Source: Chryseobacterium sp. KACC 21268 (GTDB taxonomy: Bacteria; Bacteroidota; Bacteroidia; Flavobacteriales; Weeksellaceae). Taken from it: 64,000 bases of DNA. The notes under the pieces were generated by a model. It was not told where the DNA came from. It saw nothing but the letters and a program-made list of their open reading frames with translations, and did no database searches. The position numbers were made by a program, and so were the translations under genes. Positions 28,601 through 36,949 of this stretch are shown here, piece by piece (position 1 is the stretch's first letter; each line of letters opens with the position of its first letter). The DNA lies in assembly GCA_028736075.1 (NCBI GenBank), contig CP117875.1:3906001-3970000 (forward strand), written 5' to 3'.

Positions 28601-30319
28601 ACCGTTTATCAGGAACAGGTAATGCTTCTGTCTCAGAAATTGGCCAACTTTACGAAAGGTGAAGCCGATACTCTGAGAAAAGCGATGGGTAAAAAGCAGA
28701 TCGAAGTCCTTAATAAAATGTACCCGAAATTCATTGAAGGTGGAAGGAAAAATAACTTGGATGAAGAAAGACTTGAGAAAATCTGGAATGACTGGAAAGC
28801 CTTTGCAGAATACGCCTTCAACAAATCCCACTCGACTTGTTACGCGTGGATCGCTTATCAAACCGCTTATCTGAAAGCCAATTATCCCGCAGAATATATG
28901 GCTAGCGTAATGAGTAATAACATTAATAACACGGCTTCCATCACAATGTTTATGGAGGATTGCAAAGCTATTGGCGTTGATGTTTTGGGTCCGGATGTGA
29001 ATGAATCTCAATATAAATTCTCCGTTAATGAGAAAGGACAGATTCGTTTTGGATTGGGCGCTATCAAAGGAATTGGTGAAGGTCCGAGTGAAGCGATTGC
29101 AACATTGAGACAAAACGGAAGATATAAAAATGTCTATGATTTCTTTGAGCGAATTCCGCCTTCGCAAGTTAACAAAAGGGTTGCGGAAAGTTTGGTGACT
29201 GCCGGAGCCTTTGACGAATTGGACACTTACCACCGCGGACAATATTTTGACATCGATGCTTCCGGGAAAACGAATATTGAAAGACTTTCACGTTATGGAC
29301 AGAGTTTCCAGGACAGCAAAAATGAAATGGACAATTCTCTATTTGCAGATTTTGCCGAGGAAGTTCAAATCGAGCAGCCGAAACTTTTGCCTTGCGCAGA
29401 ATGGCCGAATATGCATAAACTCAATAAAGAGAAGGAAATTATCGGATTCTATTTATCGGCGCATCCTTTGGACGAGTTCAAGTATCAATTTAAATTTATG
29501 CAAGGTGTGCTTTCCAAAAAGGCAATCCTTGATGAGAAGAAAGATGAAATCCCAGTTTTGGATGAAGTGATCCCAATTTTGGAAACTGACAATACGCCTG
29601 ATGAGGAAGTACCTGATATTTTGGTTTCTGATGAAGTCGGATTGGAAGATGAGATCATTGAAGAATCTGGCAAAAAAGCAGAACCAAAAGGGAATTTCAA
29701 TTTCCTGAATCTGGACGAAGTGGAAGCTTTCAAAGATTTGGCATTTCCGCCAAAAGCGCCCGAACTTTTTGAAGAAAAGAAAAGCTGGAAGGACAAAATG
29801 AATGAAAAAGACAACACCAAAGAATATACTGTTGCGGGTCTGATCACGGAATATCGTGTGGCGGATGGTTTCCGCAGTGGGGAAAAAGTGGCTTTTGTCC
29901 TGTTGGAAGATTACACAGGCTCCTACTCTTTCCGTTTGGGAGACCGAGATTATATGAGGTTGAAAGACAAATTGGAAGTTCAGCGTTTTGTGATTATGAA
30001 ACTCAAATTCTCTCAAGGAAAAGACGGACGTGTCTTCGTCAACGTGAATGATGTTTTGGAGTTGAAAGAGGCTTTTGACAGATTTGCAAGAAGCTTATCA
30101 ATCGTTGTTCCACTGGATTCCTTACGTAAAACTGATATTGAATTCTTTAAAGAGAAGATCATTGAGAATCACGGCGAGCAGAAGCTTAACTTCTTTATCA
30201 AAAATCCGGAAGACGAATCTGTTTTGGAAGTGGTGAGTATGAAACATCATATCAATATTAATGAGGATCTTTTGGAAGTGATTCATTCCATTAATAATTA
30301 TGAAGTTTTCCTAAATTAA
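25670..30319 (+). CDS. dnaE: DNA polymerase III alpha subunit with N-terminal DEDDh exonuclease
   Basis: 1549 residues, the replicative polymerase. Residues 1-190 are a DnaQ-like 3'-5' exonuclease with all DEDDh residues visible (FDTETTGLP, D6 and E8; GHNVEFDYN; AHNAAADVNA near 168-173). A PHP domain begins near residue 245 but its metal ligands look eroded (FDNHSVFS, VDIGNMMG). The polymerase core has PGRGSAAGSAVAYC, MPDIDIDFDDEGRD (catalytic acids near 693), FQYESPGMQKYMRELKP and NKSHSTCYAWIAYQTAYLKA. A helix-hairpin-helix region and an OB fold (YTVAGLITEYRVADGF) follow. The fused exonuclease is usual for Bacteroidota DnaE and supplies proofreading in cis. The gene is a single unit with its own terminator. 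Confidence 0.96.
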   Translation: MYLVFDTETTGLPKNFNAPLSDSDNWPRMVQIAWQIHDDNGNLIENQDYIIKPEGYDIPFNAARIHGITTKIANEEGRDLEEILVEFSKALENVRVVSGHNVEFDYNIVGAEFFRKNITDNLQEKPRADTMILGTDYCQLAGGRGGKFKSPKLEELYEKLYGHKFDEAHNAAADVNATAQVFFEMMRIGVIPTDVLKINETQLKEFQTHNPNPIKPFGIVIRRQVASFNNKKKQSDVGSIDDIDLGKYFNFDNHSVFSTLTATTNINDLIKKATDENYAAVGMVDIGNMMGAFKFVSAVEDTNSGRNKKHKEYLAKKQEAEEKGEAFNEEEPITDQLIPIVGCEFFISNRYEQKQFTKDDPDRRTQMVLLAKDFNGYKNLIKLSSIGFQKGFYFGVPRISRELISQYKEGLIALTSGINGDIPNTILNIGEQKGEELFQWWKEEFGDDFYVQIQNHNLPEEEHLNEVLLQFADKYNVKILAQNETYYTNKDDANIQDILGCIKDGEKQSTPIGKGFGKRKGLTTNEYYIKSQDELKQAFLNYPDAFEAYEEFLAKFKPYTLKRDVLLPKFDIPEEFIDPEDEADGGKRGEMAYLRHLTYEGANKRYPVITPEIQERLDFELEVIANTGYPGYFLIVQDFCNEARNMGVSVGPGRGSAAGSAVAYCIKITNVDPIKYDLLFERFLNPERVSMPDIDIDFDDEGRDKVIKWVVEKYGQEQVAQIITYSVLGGKSAIKDAGRVLDLSIPETNMIAKLIPPSPGMNIAKALSKYDKLKPEDQQLVDEMKFILSNSDDSRFSVLESAKKMEGCIRNTGIHACGVIITPEPVSNLVPITIAAKDADILVSQFDNSVAENAGLLKMDFLGLRTLTIIKDAVKLVKERHGVDIDPDEIPLDDAKTYQLFKEGRTIGIFQYESPGMQKYMRELKPTVFADLIAMNALYRPGPIKYIPNFINRKHGTEEIIYDLEETKEYLEETYGITVYQEQVMLLSQKLANFTKGEADTLRKAMGKKQIEVLNKMYPKFIEGGRKNNLDEERLEKIWNDWKAFAEYAFNKSHSTCYAWIAYQTAYLKANYPAEYMASVMSNNINNTASITMFMEDCKAIGVDVLGPDVNESQYKFSVNEKGQIRFGLGAIKGIGEGPSEAIATLRQNGRYKNVYDFFERIPPSQVNKRVAESLVTAGAFDELDTYHRGQYFDIDASGKTNIERLSRYGQSFQDSKNEMDNSLFADFAEEVQIEQPKLLPCAEWPNMHKLNKEKEIIGFYLSAHPLDEFKYQFKFMQGVLSKKAILDEKKDEIPVLDEVIPILETDNTPDEEVPDILVSDEVGLEDEIIEESGKKAEPKGNFNFLNLDEVEAFKDLAFPPKAPELFEEKKSWKDKMNEKDNTKEYTVAGLITEYRVADGFRSGEKVAFVLLEDYTGSYSFRLGDRDYMRLKDKLEVQRFVIMKLKFSQGKDGRVFVNVNDVLELKEAFDRFARSLSIVVPLDSLRKTDIEFFKEKIIENHGEQKLNFFIKNPEDESVLEVVSMKHHININEDLLEVIHSINNYEVFLN

Positions 30320-30382
30320 CAAAACAAACTAAAAAACAGATCAGTAGTAAAAAAAACTTCATTACCCCATCCCTACAACAAT

Positions 30383-30415
30383 AAAAATCTACTTTAATTC
30401 ATTAAGTAGATTTTT
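30383..30415 (+). terminator. Intrinsic terminator of dnaE
   Basis: Twelve-base-pair stem AAAAATCTACTT/AAGTAGATTTTT leading into a long T run, 63 bases after the stop. Confidence 0.85.
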
Positions 30416-30514
30416 TTTTTAAACATTTTAATTTCAATTAAAAATATTCTTTCAAATTTTTATTTTAAATCAATTATCATTAATTAAATATGGATTTTGT
30501 TAAATATTAATTAT

Positions 30515-30522
30515 TATATTTG
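30515..30522 (+). promoter_or_regulatory. -7 box of the first T9SS cargo gene
   Basis: TATATTTG, 25 bases before the ATG at 30548, with a TTTG at 30496-30499 (spacer 15, slightly short). Confidence 0.6.
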
Positions 30523-30547
30523 TATGATTAATATAAATTAAACAATT

Positions 30548-32134
30548 ATGAAGAAATTTTTACTATCGTGCTTTGTCGCCATGGCAATTGGTGCAAATGC
30601 GCAGATTACCGTCAATGAGAGCTTTGAAGCTTCTACATCATTACCAACAGGCTGGACTTCTACAGGAGGATATTCAGACACAAGTGGGAGCACTAATGGA
30701 GTTTACACTGGAGTAACTTGTGATGGCAATCAAGGTTTGGGTGCGGAAATGTACGGCGCAACCAATGGGGGGAGAACTCTTACTATAGTTTATACCAGCA
30801 ACCCATCTACTTCCAATGCGAAGAAAATAGATTATTCTTTTAAATGGTTTGCTGATCCTTATTCTACCGGGGATGGTGTAACTGGAACTATTACCGTTTC
30901 TTATTCCAGAGTAACCGGGAATACTTACACGACATTAGGAACAACAGCCATTAATGCTCAAACGGGATGTCAAACTATCTCGGGAACAATACCTGAAAGT
31001 ACAAGTGCTACAACTGGCGTTCCAGCGAATGCTCCTTTTAAATTTAGAGTTGTTGTGACAACTACCAACAATACAGCTCTTCAAAATGATTTCTATTGGT
31101 TCATAGATGGAGTTAAATTAATGCAAGAAACAACAGTTGCTCCATCTTGTACAACTGTTACACTACCAACTACCGGAGCAAATCCAAACAACAATAACTC
31201 TATTACTTGGGGAACCGTAGGAGGCGCATCTAGTTATAAAGTATATTTAGGAACAAGTGCGGGTAACTACGACATCGTAAATGGTACTGCTGTTGTTAAT
31301 TCTCCTTATTCTCTTACAGGTTTGCTGTCAGCCAATACAACTTACTTTGCTAAAGTTGTACCGACAAATGCAATCGGTGATGCAACGGGATGTACTGAAA
31401 GTAGCTTTACTACTGGCGCTGCTGATTATTGCACCGTGAAATCTAATTCCGACAATAGATTGGATTACATATCTAATGTGAGTTACGAAGGAATTACCAA
31501 TACTACTACTGCTGGTACAGCAGCTTCTGGACCATCTTATTTTGATTATACAGCTCAAAAAGCAACAGTTAAAATAGGAGAAGCAAAAACACTTTCTGTA
31601 ACTTTAGCAGCTGACCCTGGATATCCTACAGACTATCTTACAGCTTATATCGACTGGAATCAAGATAAATCTTTTTCTGCCTCAGAAAAGTATGTACTTG
31701 CTAGTTACACTGGAAGCGGAACTTACACAGCTAATGTTTCAGTACCTGCAGATGCTATTTTAGGCGATACGAGATTAAGAGTAATAGCTGAATATAACGG
31801 CTCTTCAACATATGTTCCTACCGCATGTAACAATTCTTATGGCTATGGTGAAGTTGAAGATTACACAGTAACTGTTCAAGAAGCAACATTGGCAGTATCT
31901 GATGTAGACAAGGGTAAAATCTCTGTTTATCCTAATCCATTTACAGATGTTCTTAAAATTTCTGATGTGAAAGGTGTTAAATCCGTTTCTGTTACTGATG
32001 TCTCTGGAAGAGAAGTTAAATCTTTGGCTCCTTCTGCAGAACTTAACCTTTCTAGTCTTAAAACAGGTTTATATATTGTAAATCTTAAGATGGAAGATGG
32101 AAGCGTAAAAACTTTTAAAGCAATCAAAAAATAA
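30548..32134 (+). CDS. T9SS cargo protein: N-terminal adhesin-like domain, FN3, GEVED
   Basis: 528 residues. Signal peptide MKKFLLSCFVAMAIGANAQ. Residues 20-200 form a beta-rich, Thr/Ser/Gly-rich domain opening ITVNESFEASTSLPTGWTS and ending YWFIDGVKLMQE, as in choice-of-anchor/cleaved-adhesin-like domains. A fibronectin III domain spans about 200-295 (ASSYKVYLGTSAGNYDIVNG, NTTYFAKVVPTNAIGDA). A GEVED domain follows (about 300-440, ending YGYGEVEDYTVTVQ, with AYIDWNQDKSFSASE). The last 80 residues are a type A sorting domain (ISVYPNPFTDVLKISDVKG to FKAIKK). It should be exported by T9SS and attached to the surface. It is the first of three adjacent paralogues with nearly the same sorting domain. 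No catalytic residues recognised; an adhesin role is inferred. Confidence 0.85.
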   Translation: MKKFLLSCFVAMAIGANAQITVNESFEASTSLPTGWTSTGGYSDTSGSTNGVYTGVTCDGNQGLGAEMYGATNGGRTLTIVYTSNPSTSNAKKIDYSFKWFADPYSTGDGVTGTITVSYSRVTGNTYTTLGTTAINAQTGCQTISGTIPESTSATTGVPANAPFKFRVVVTTTNNTALQNDFYWFIDGVKLMQETTVAPSCTTVTLPTTGANPNNNNSITWGTVGGASSYKVYLGTSAGNYDIVNGTAVVNSPYSLTGLLSANTTYFAKVVPTNAIGDATGCTESSFTTGAADYCTVKSNSDNRLDYISNVSYEGITNTTTAGTAASGPSYFDYTAQKATVKIGEAKTLSVTLAADPGYPTDYLTAYIDWNQDKSFSASEKYVLASYTGSGTYTANVSVPADAILGDTRLRVIAEYNGSSTYVPTACNNSYGYGEVEDYTVTVQEATLAVSDVDKGKISVYPNPFTDVLKISDVKGVKSVSVTDVSGREVKSLAPSAELNLSSLKTGLYIVNLKMEDGSVKTFKAIKK

Positions 32135-32157
32135 TTGTCAAAAATTATAAACAAATA

Positions 32158-32185
32158 AAGCCGTCTCATTTAAATGAGACGGCTT
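32158..32185 (+). terminator. Intrinsic terminator, perfect palindrome
   Basis: A 28-base perfect palindrome beginning AAGCCGTCTC and ending GAGACGGCTT, then T residues; it ends the first T9SS cargo gene. Confidence 0.9.
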
Positions 32186-32285
32186 TTTCTTATTGTTACC
32201 TAAGACAGATTATTCAATTTATTAAAATACTAAAATATTTCTATATTAAATTTAAAAATACCTTCTATTTATTGAAAATAATTAT

Positions 32286-32293
32286 TAGATTTG
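32286..32293 (+). promoter_or_regulatory. -7 box of the second T9SS cargo gene
   Basis: TAGATTTG matches TAnnTTTG, 27 bases before the ATG at 32321. No clear -33 element. Confidence 0.55.
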
Positions 32294-32320
32294 CCAAATA
32301 TTAAATAAAATTAAATAATT

Positions 32321-34801
32321 ATGAAGAAATTTTTACTACCAAGTTTATTTGCGATTGGTTTTTTTGCAAATGCTCAGGTTGATGTTACTGCCTCTGCTGG
32401 TACAGCAACAGCTTCCTACACTACATTAAAAGGCGCATTTGATGCCATTAATTTAGGAACACATCAGGGAAATATCAAATTAAGCATTTCAGGAAACACA
32501 ACCGAAACAGCTTCTGCATCATTAAGTGCAATAGGTGGAGCAGTAAGTTACACTTCTATTTTGATAAAACCTACAGTAGCAGCAACAATATCAGGAACTG
32601 TAAGTGCAGCTGCTCTAGTGAATCTTAATGGTGCTACAAATGTTACAATTGATGGTTCAATAATTGAGAATGGAACAACTAAAGACCTTACATTTTCCAA
32701 TACAAACACAGGTACAACTTCAAGTGTTTTAAGATTCATCAATGGTGCTTCAAATAACAATGTTAAAAACATTATTCTTAGAGGTGTTTCTACAGGTACT
32801 ACAAATGGAGTTCTAGTATTCTCTACTTCTACCGCTGCTGCTGGTAACAATAATAATACAGTAACAAATAGTGAAATTACAAAAGGTACCACTAACCCTG
32901 CTGTTTTAGTTTACAATTCTGGAACAACTGCAAAAGCTAACACTAATAATGTTGTTTCTAATAGTAAAATATATGATTTTACAACTTATGGTGTTTTTGA
33001 TGGTGGTAATTCTGATGGTTTCAGTATTTTAAACAATGACATTTATTTATCAGCAGCCGTAGCTTCTACAGCACTTACAGGTATTAGACCTAATACGGGA
33101 ACAGTTGTTTCTTCTATCTACAGAGGAAATAAAATCCACGATATTGTGACAACTACTGCTGCAGGAGCTGTGACTGGAATTAATCTATATACAATTAGTG
33201 CCACTTCTTCCATTCTGGTAGCAAATAATATGCTATACAATTTAAGTGGACCTACTGCTGGATCAGGTACAATTATCGGTATATATGACCAATTAGACCC
33301 TGGTTCTGTTGCAAATATCTATTACAACACAGTTTTAATTAGTGGAGCTGTAACTGGGACAACTGGTTCATATGCATATTACAGAGCTTATCAAAACCCA
33401 ACTGTTTTAAAAAATAATATTTTTGCTAATACTAGAACTTCTAGTGGAGGATATATCCAGGCTGCTTTCCGTAATAGCAACTCTGTAGGTACATTCACAT
33501 CAGATTATAATGTTCTTTACAACAGTGGTGGTTCTGCTAACATTTCTGCAATTGATCTTGTTGGAACTACAGCAACTCAATATGCAACTTTTAGTGCTTA
33601 TCAAGCTGCGGCTACAAACGCTACGCCTGCAAGAGATGTTAATTCTAAAGGCGTAGAACCAGTATTTGTTTCTGCAACAGACTTACATTTGTCAACTACA
33701 GATTTTAAAAATGAAAATCTAAGCAACTGGGCAACACCAATAGCAGCTGTAACGACAGATTTTGATGGTGACACTAGAAGTGCTGCTACGCCAGATGTAG
33801 GAGCAGATGAATTCACATATGTACCATCTACACCAGCACCAAACTGTACTACAATTACTTCTCCAAGTGCTTCTGCTACAGGAGTTACAATAAATCCAAC
33901 AACTATTACCTGGTCTGTTGCTCCAAATGCGAGTGCATACAAATTATATGTAGGAACAGCTACTGGTAGTTACAACTTAGTAAATGGTACCGTTACTACT
34001 AGCACATCTTATACCTCTAATCTGGCAGCAAATAGTACTTATTATGTAAAAGTAGTTCCTTATAATGCTACGGGAGAAGCTACAGGATGTTCAGAACTTA
34101 CTTTCACAACAGGATCGTATTGTTCTGCGGCAGGAACAGTGGACGGAAATACAGGATTGGGTATTACAAAAGTAGAATTTAGTAATTTAAGTAATACATC
34201 AGTTCGTGCAGCTTTCCAAGATTTCACAGCAGTAGCTCCTGCATCTGTAGAAGCTAGCAGATCTTATAATATTAGCATTACCAATGCAAATTCAACTGGC
34301 TATTATACAGGTGATGTCGCTTACGTTTGGATTGACTATAACAATGATGGAACATTTGATGACAGCACAGAACGTACTGCAGTTACTGTAAATGGAATTA
34401 CAAGTACAGGAGCTATCGTTATTCCAGCAACTGCTACACTTGGTACAACTCGTATGAGAGTAAGATATTCTAACGCTGGTGCAAATGCCAACACAGCTTG
34501 TGGAACTGCAACTTATGGAGAAGTTGAAGATTACTCCGTGGAGATCAAACAATATTTAGCGGTATCAGATGTAAATAAAGCAGGTATCTCTGTATATCCT
34601 AATCCATTCACAGATGTTCTTAAGATTTCTGATGTAAAAGGAGTTAAATCTATCTCTGTTAATGATATTTCTGGAAGAGAAGTTAAATCTCTTGCGCCAT
34701 CTGCAGAGCTTAATCTTTCTAGCCTTAAAACAGGTTTATACATTGTAAACCTAACAATGGAAGACGGAAGCGTAAAAACTTTCAAAGCAATTAAAAAATA
34801 A
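32321..34801 (+). CDS. T9SS cargo protein: parallel beta-helix, FN3, GEVED
   Basis: 826 residues. Signal peptide MKKFLLPSLFAIGFFANAQ. Residues about 25-490 show the short repeating strands of a right-handed parallel beta-helix (NVTIDGSIIENGTTKDLTFS, NVVSNSKIYDFTTYGVFDG, FSILNNDIYLSA, ILVANNMLYNLSG), closing with TPDVGADEF, a common end to such domains. An FN3 domain (ASAYKLYVGTATGSYNLVNG, NSTYYVKVVPYNATGEATG) and a GEVED domain (AYVWIDYNNDGTFDDSTE, YGEVEDYSVEIK) follow, then the sorting domain, close to that of its neighbours. Beta-helices of this type bind or cleave polysaccharides; no catalytic residues could be assigned, so a surface adhesin or inactive lyase-like protein is equally possible. 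Confidence 0.85.
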   Translation: MKKFLLPSLFAIGFFANAQVDVTASAGTATASYTTLKGAFDAINLGTHQGNIKLSISGNTTETASASLSAIGGAVSYTSILIKPTVAATISGTVSAAALVNLNGATNVTIDGSIIENGTTKDLTFSNTNTGTTSSVLRFINGASNNNVKNIILRGVSTGTTNGVLVFSTSTAAAGNNNNTVTNSEITKGTTNPAVLVYNSGTTAKANTNNVVSNSKIYDFTTYGVFDGGNSDGFSILNNDIYLSAAVASTALTGIRPNTGTVVSSIYRGNKIHDIVTTTAAGAVTGINLYTISATSSILVANNMLYNLSGPTAGSGTIIGIYDQLDPGSVANIYYNTVLISGAVTGTTGSYAYYRAYQNPTVLKNNIFANTRTSSGGYIQAAFRNSNSVGTFTSDYNVLYNSGGSANISAIDLVGTTATQYATFSAYQAAATNATPARDVNSKGVEPVFVSATDLHLSTTDFKNENLSNWATPIAAVTTDFDGDTRSAATPDVGADEFTYVPSTPAPNCTTITSPSASATGVTINPTTITWSVAPNASAYKLYVGTATGSYNLVNGTVTTSTSYTSNLAANSTYYVKVVPYNATGEATGCSELTFTTGSYCSAAGTVDGNTGLGITKVEFSNLSNTSVRAAFQDFTAVAPASVEASRSYNISITNANSTGYYTGDVAYVWIDYNNDGTFDDSTERTAVTVNGITSTGAIVIPATATLGTTRMRVRYSNAGANANTACGTATYGEVEDYSVEIKQYLAVSDVNKAGISVYPNPFTDVLKISDVKGVKSISVNDISGREVKSLAPSAELNLSSLKTGLYIVNLTMEDGSVKTFKAIKK

Positions 34802-34829
34802 TTTTCAAAATAAATTATTAATAATAATG

Positions 34830-34859
34830 AAGTTGCCTCGTTCTAGAACGAGGCAACTT
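34830..34859 (+). terminator. Intrinsic terminator, perfect palindrome
   Basis: A 30-base perfect palindrome (AAGTTGCCTCGTTCT and its complement) followed by T residues, after the second T9SS cargo gene. Confidence 0.9.
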
Positions 34860-34926
34860 TTTTTGTTATCTGTAAGTTTTATCCTTTTTAAGTGTTAATA
34901 TTCTTTTTTAAAAAGAAAAATTACTT

Positions 34927-34934
34927 TATATTCG
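34927..34934 (+). promoter_or_regulatory. -7 box (one mismatch) of the third T9SS cargo gene
   Basis: TATATTCG, one base off TAnnTTTG, 27 bases before the ATG at 34962, the same distance as for the gene before it. Confidence 0.4.
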
Positions 34935-34961
34935 TATCAGTTTTAATAAATTTATAATATT

Positions 34962-36554
34962 ATGAAAAAAATTCTATTCTCTTGCCTTTTGGCACTAGGT
35001 GTTGGAGTTAATGCCCAACTAGATTTCAGCGAAGATTTTGAAGGCGATGCTACCGGTATGATCCAGTTTGGTGGTGGTGGTTTCAATACAGTGAACTACT
35101 GTAGTGCTACAACTTCAGGATCTTTAACTTACAGCGCAACAGTTACACAAACAGGATGGCTGGCAAATCTTTTGGAAAAAGGGGACTTAACAGGACAAAG
35201 TAACAATGGCCAAAAACTTGACATTACTTTTAGTTATAAAAAAGCAGCTAACCTTACAGGGACACTTTATGCAGCTTATGCTGTGTTAGATGATGTATCC
35301 AACCTATGGTCAATTGTGACATTAGGAACTGGTGTTCCGTTGACTGCTACTGCTGTTACAACTTGCGGCACTGTGACAGGCTCAATTCCTGCTGGAACAT
35401 TTGACCCTAACAAAACTTACGCAGTGGGAACTTGGATGGCTAAAACCGGAACCGGTGTAGGAGCACTTTACGTGGATGACCTTATCATTAAACAAGCGCC
35501 TGCAACTGCAGTACCAGCTTGTGCTACATTTACTTCTCCAACAAGCGGAGCTAGTGTACCAGGAGGTACTTATGGACTTGCTTGGACAACTTCTCCTACC
35601 GCGAGCTCTTACAAGATCACTATTGGAACTACACCTGGAGCTTCAGATGTAGTGAATGCAACTGTTTACGGAAATACCTTGAACGTAGCACTTCCAACAA
35701 ATTCAACTTATTATGCTAAAGTAACAGCTACAAATACTGTAGGTGATGCTACAGGATGTCAAGAGATCACATTCACAACAAACAGCAACGTTGGACACTG
35801 TGGCCCTATCACTTCTACTGCACCGTCAGTAATTGCACCAATCAGATCAGTTACTTTTGCTGGTGTTACAAATACTTCTGATCCTACACCTGCAGGACTT
35901 GGCGCTTTCCCTGTACATCAGGATTTCAAAAATATTGAGTTCCCAGTGAAAAATGATGTTACTACATTACCATTATCTATCATTGGTAGTAATAACGCAA
36001 CTGCAGCAAATGGATGGGGTATGTCCGTATTCATTGACTGGAATAACGATGGTGATTTCAATGATGCTGGAGAGGCTTACTTCAATACTTTTGAAACAAA
36101 AGTTAGCACATCTGGAATTCCAACTACAGTTCCACTTACAGGAAACATCACAATTCCAGCAGGTACTGCTCTAGGTAAGAGAACAATGAGAATCAAGTAC
36201 AACTTCCAAAGTACCGCTGCTCAAGACATCAATCCTGCATTGGCCGATGGTTGTGCTAACATGACAAATGGTCAGGTAGAAGATTACACAATTGATTACC
36301 AAGATGCTCTTGCAGTTTCTGATGTAACTAAAGCTGGTATCTCTGTATATCCAAATCCATTCTCTGATGTTCTTAGAATATCTGATGTAAAAGGTGTTAA
36401 ATCTGTATCTGTTAATGATATCTCTGGAAGACAAGTTAAAACACTTGCTCCTTCTGCAGAACTTAACCTTTCTACCTTGAAATCTGGATTGTACATCGTT
36501 AACCTTCAAATGGAAGACGGAAGCGTAAAATCTTTCAAAGCAATCAAAAAATAA
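34962..36554 (+). CDS. T9SS cargo protein: N-terminal beta domain, FN3, GEVED
   Basis: 530 residues with the same build as the gene at 30548. Signal peptide MKKILFSCLLALGVGVNAQ. The N-terminal domain (LDFSEDFEGDATGMIQFGGG to GALYVDDLIIKQ, about 20-180) is choice-of-anchor-like. FN3 spans about 185-280 (ASSYKITIGTTPGASDVVNA, NSTYYAKVTATNTVGDATG). A GEVED-type domain is at about 285-445 (VFIDWNNDGDFNDAGEA, TNGQVEDYTIDYQ). The sorting domain differs from those of its two neighbours at few residues. Base composition shows fewer A/T in third positions than in the second gene. Surface protein, role unknown, probably adhesion. Confidence 0.85.
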   Translation: MKKILFSCLLALGVGVNAQLDFSEDFEGDATGMIQFGGGGFNTVNYCSATTSGSLTYSATVTQTGWLANLLEKGDLTGQSNNGQKLDITFSYKKAANLTGTLYAAYAVLDDVSNLWSIVTLGTGVPLTATAVTTCGTVTGSIPAGTFDPNKTYAVGTWMAKTGTGVGALYVDDLIIKQAPATAVPACATFTSPTSGASVPGGTYGLAWTTSPTASSYKITIGTTPGASDVVNATVYGNTLNVALPTNSTYYAKVTATNTVGDATGCQEITFTTNSNVGHCGPITSTAPSVIAPIRSVTFAGVTNTSDPTPAGLGAFPVHQDFKNIEFPVKNDVTTLPLSIIGSNNATAANGWGMSVFIDWNNDGDFNDAGEAYFNTFETKVSTSGIPTTVPLTGNITIPAGTALGKRTMRIKYNFQSTAAQDINPALADGCANMTNGQVEDYTIDYQDALAVSDVTKAGISVYPNPFSDVLRISDVKGVKSVSVNDISGRQVKTLAPSAELNLSTLKSGLYIVNLQMEDGSVKSFKAIKK

Positions 36555-36578
36555 TTCTTTAGAATTAGATTAATATTT

Positions 36579-36610
36579 AAGTCCCTCTCGTCAATAGACG
36601 GGAGGGACTT
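36579..36610 (+). terminator. Intrinsic terminator of the third T9SS cargo gene
   Basis: Fourteen-base-pair stem AAGTCCCTCTCGTC/GACGGGAGGGACTT with an AATA loop, then seven T. Confidence 0.9.
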
Positions 36611-36901
36611 TTTTTATCTTATCTCAGTCAATCATTCAATTCCAGATCTCATCTTACTCAACCGCAGCCTTTTTCTATCAGCTAATAACGAACCCTTTTT
36701 TCTGGATCGAGATAAAATACCTTAAGAAACATTTCATAGCCATACAAATGCAAACTTATCATAACGAGACTTCAAAATCCAAAACAATATGATTTTTTAT
36801 TAATGAAATTTGATTTATTAAACATTAAAACTTAAAAGTATACAAGATTTTGTTTTCTTCAAGAATTGCATCTAACAAACAATTCGGAATATCAAACAAA
36901 A
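36611..36901. other. AT-rich gap between convergent transcription units
   Basis: About 290 bases between the terminators of the third T9SS gene and of the M13 peptidase. No reading frame, RNA gene or repeat was seen here. Confidence 0.6.
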
Positions 36902-36928
36902 AAAGTCCCGCGAAATTCACGGGACTTT
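36902..36928 (-). terminator. Intrinsic terminator of the M13 peptidase gene
   Basis: Nine-base-pair stem AAAGTCCCG/CGGGACTTT followed on the minus strand by seven T. Confidence 0.85.
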
Positions 36929-36949
36929 AATTTTATAATTTATAGTTGA

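Noticed and set aside
30548-36554. Recent gene conversion among the three T9SS genes
   Set aside because: The shared 3' ends differ at many third codon positions, so identity at protein level is better explained by selection than by recent copying.
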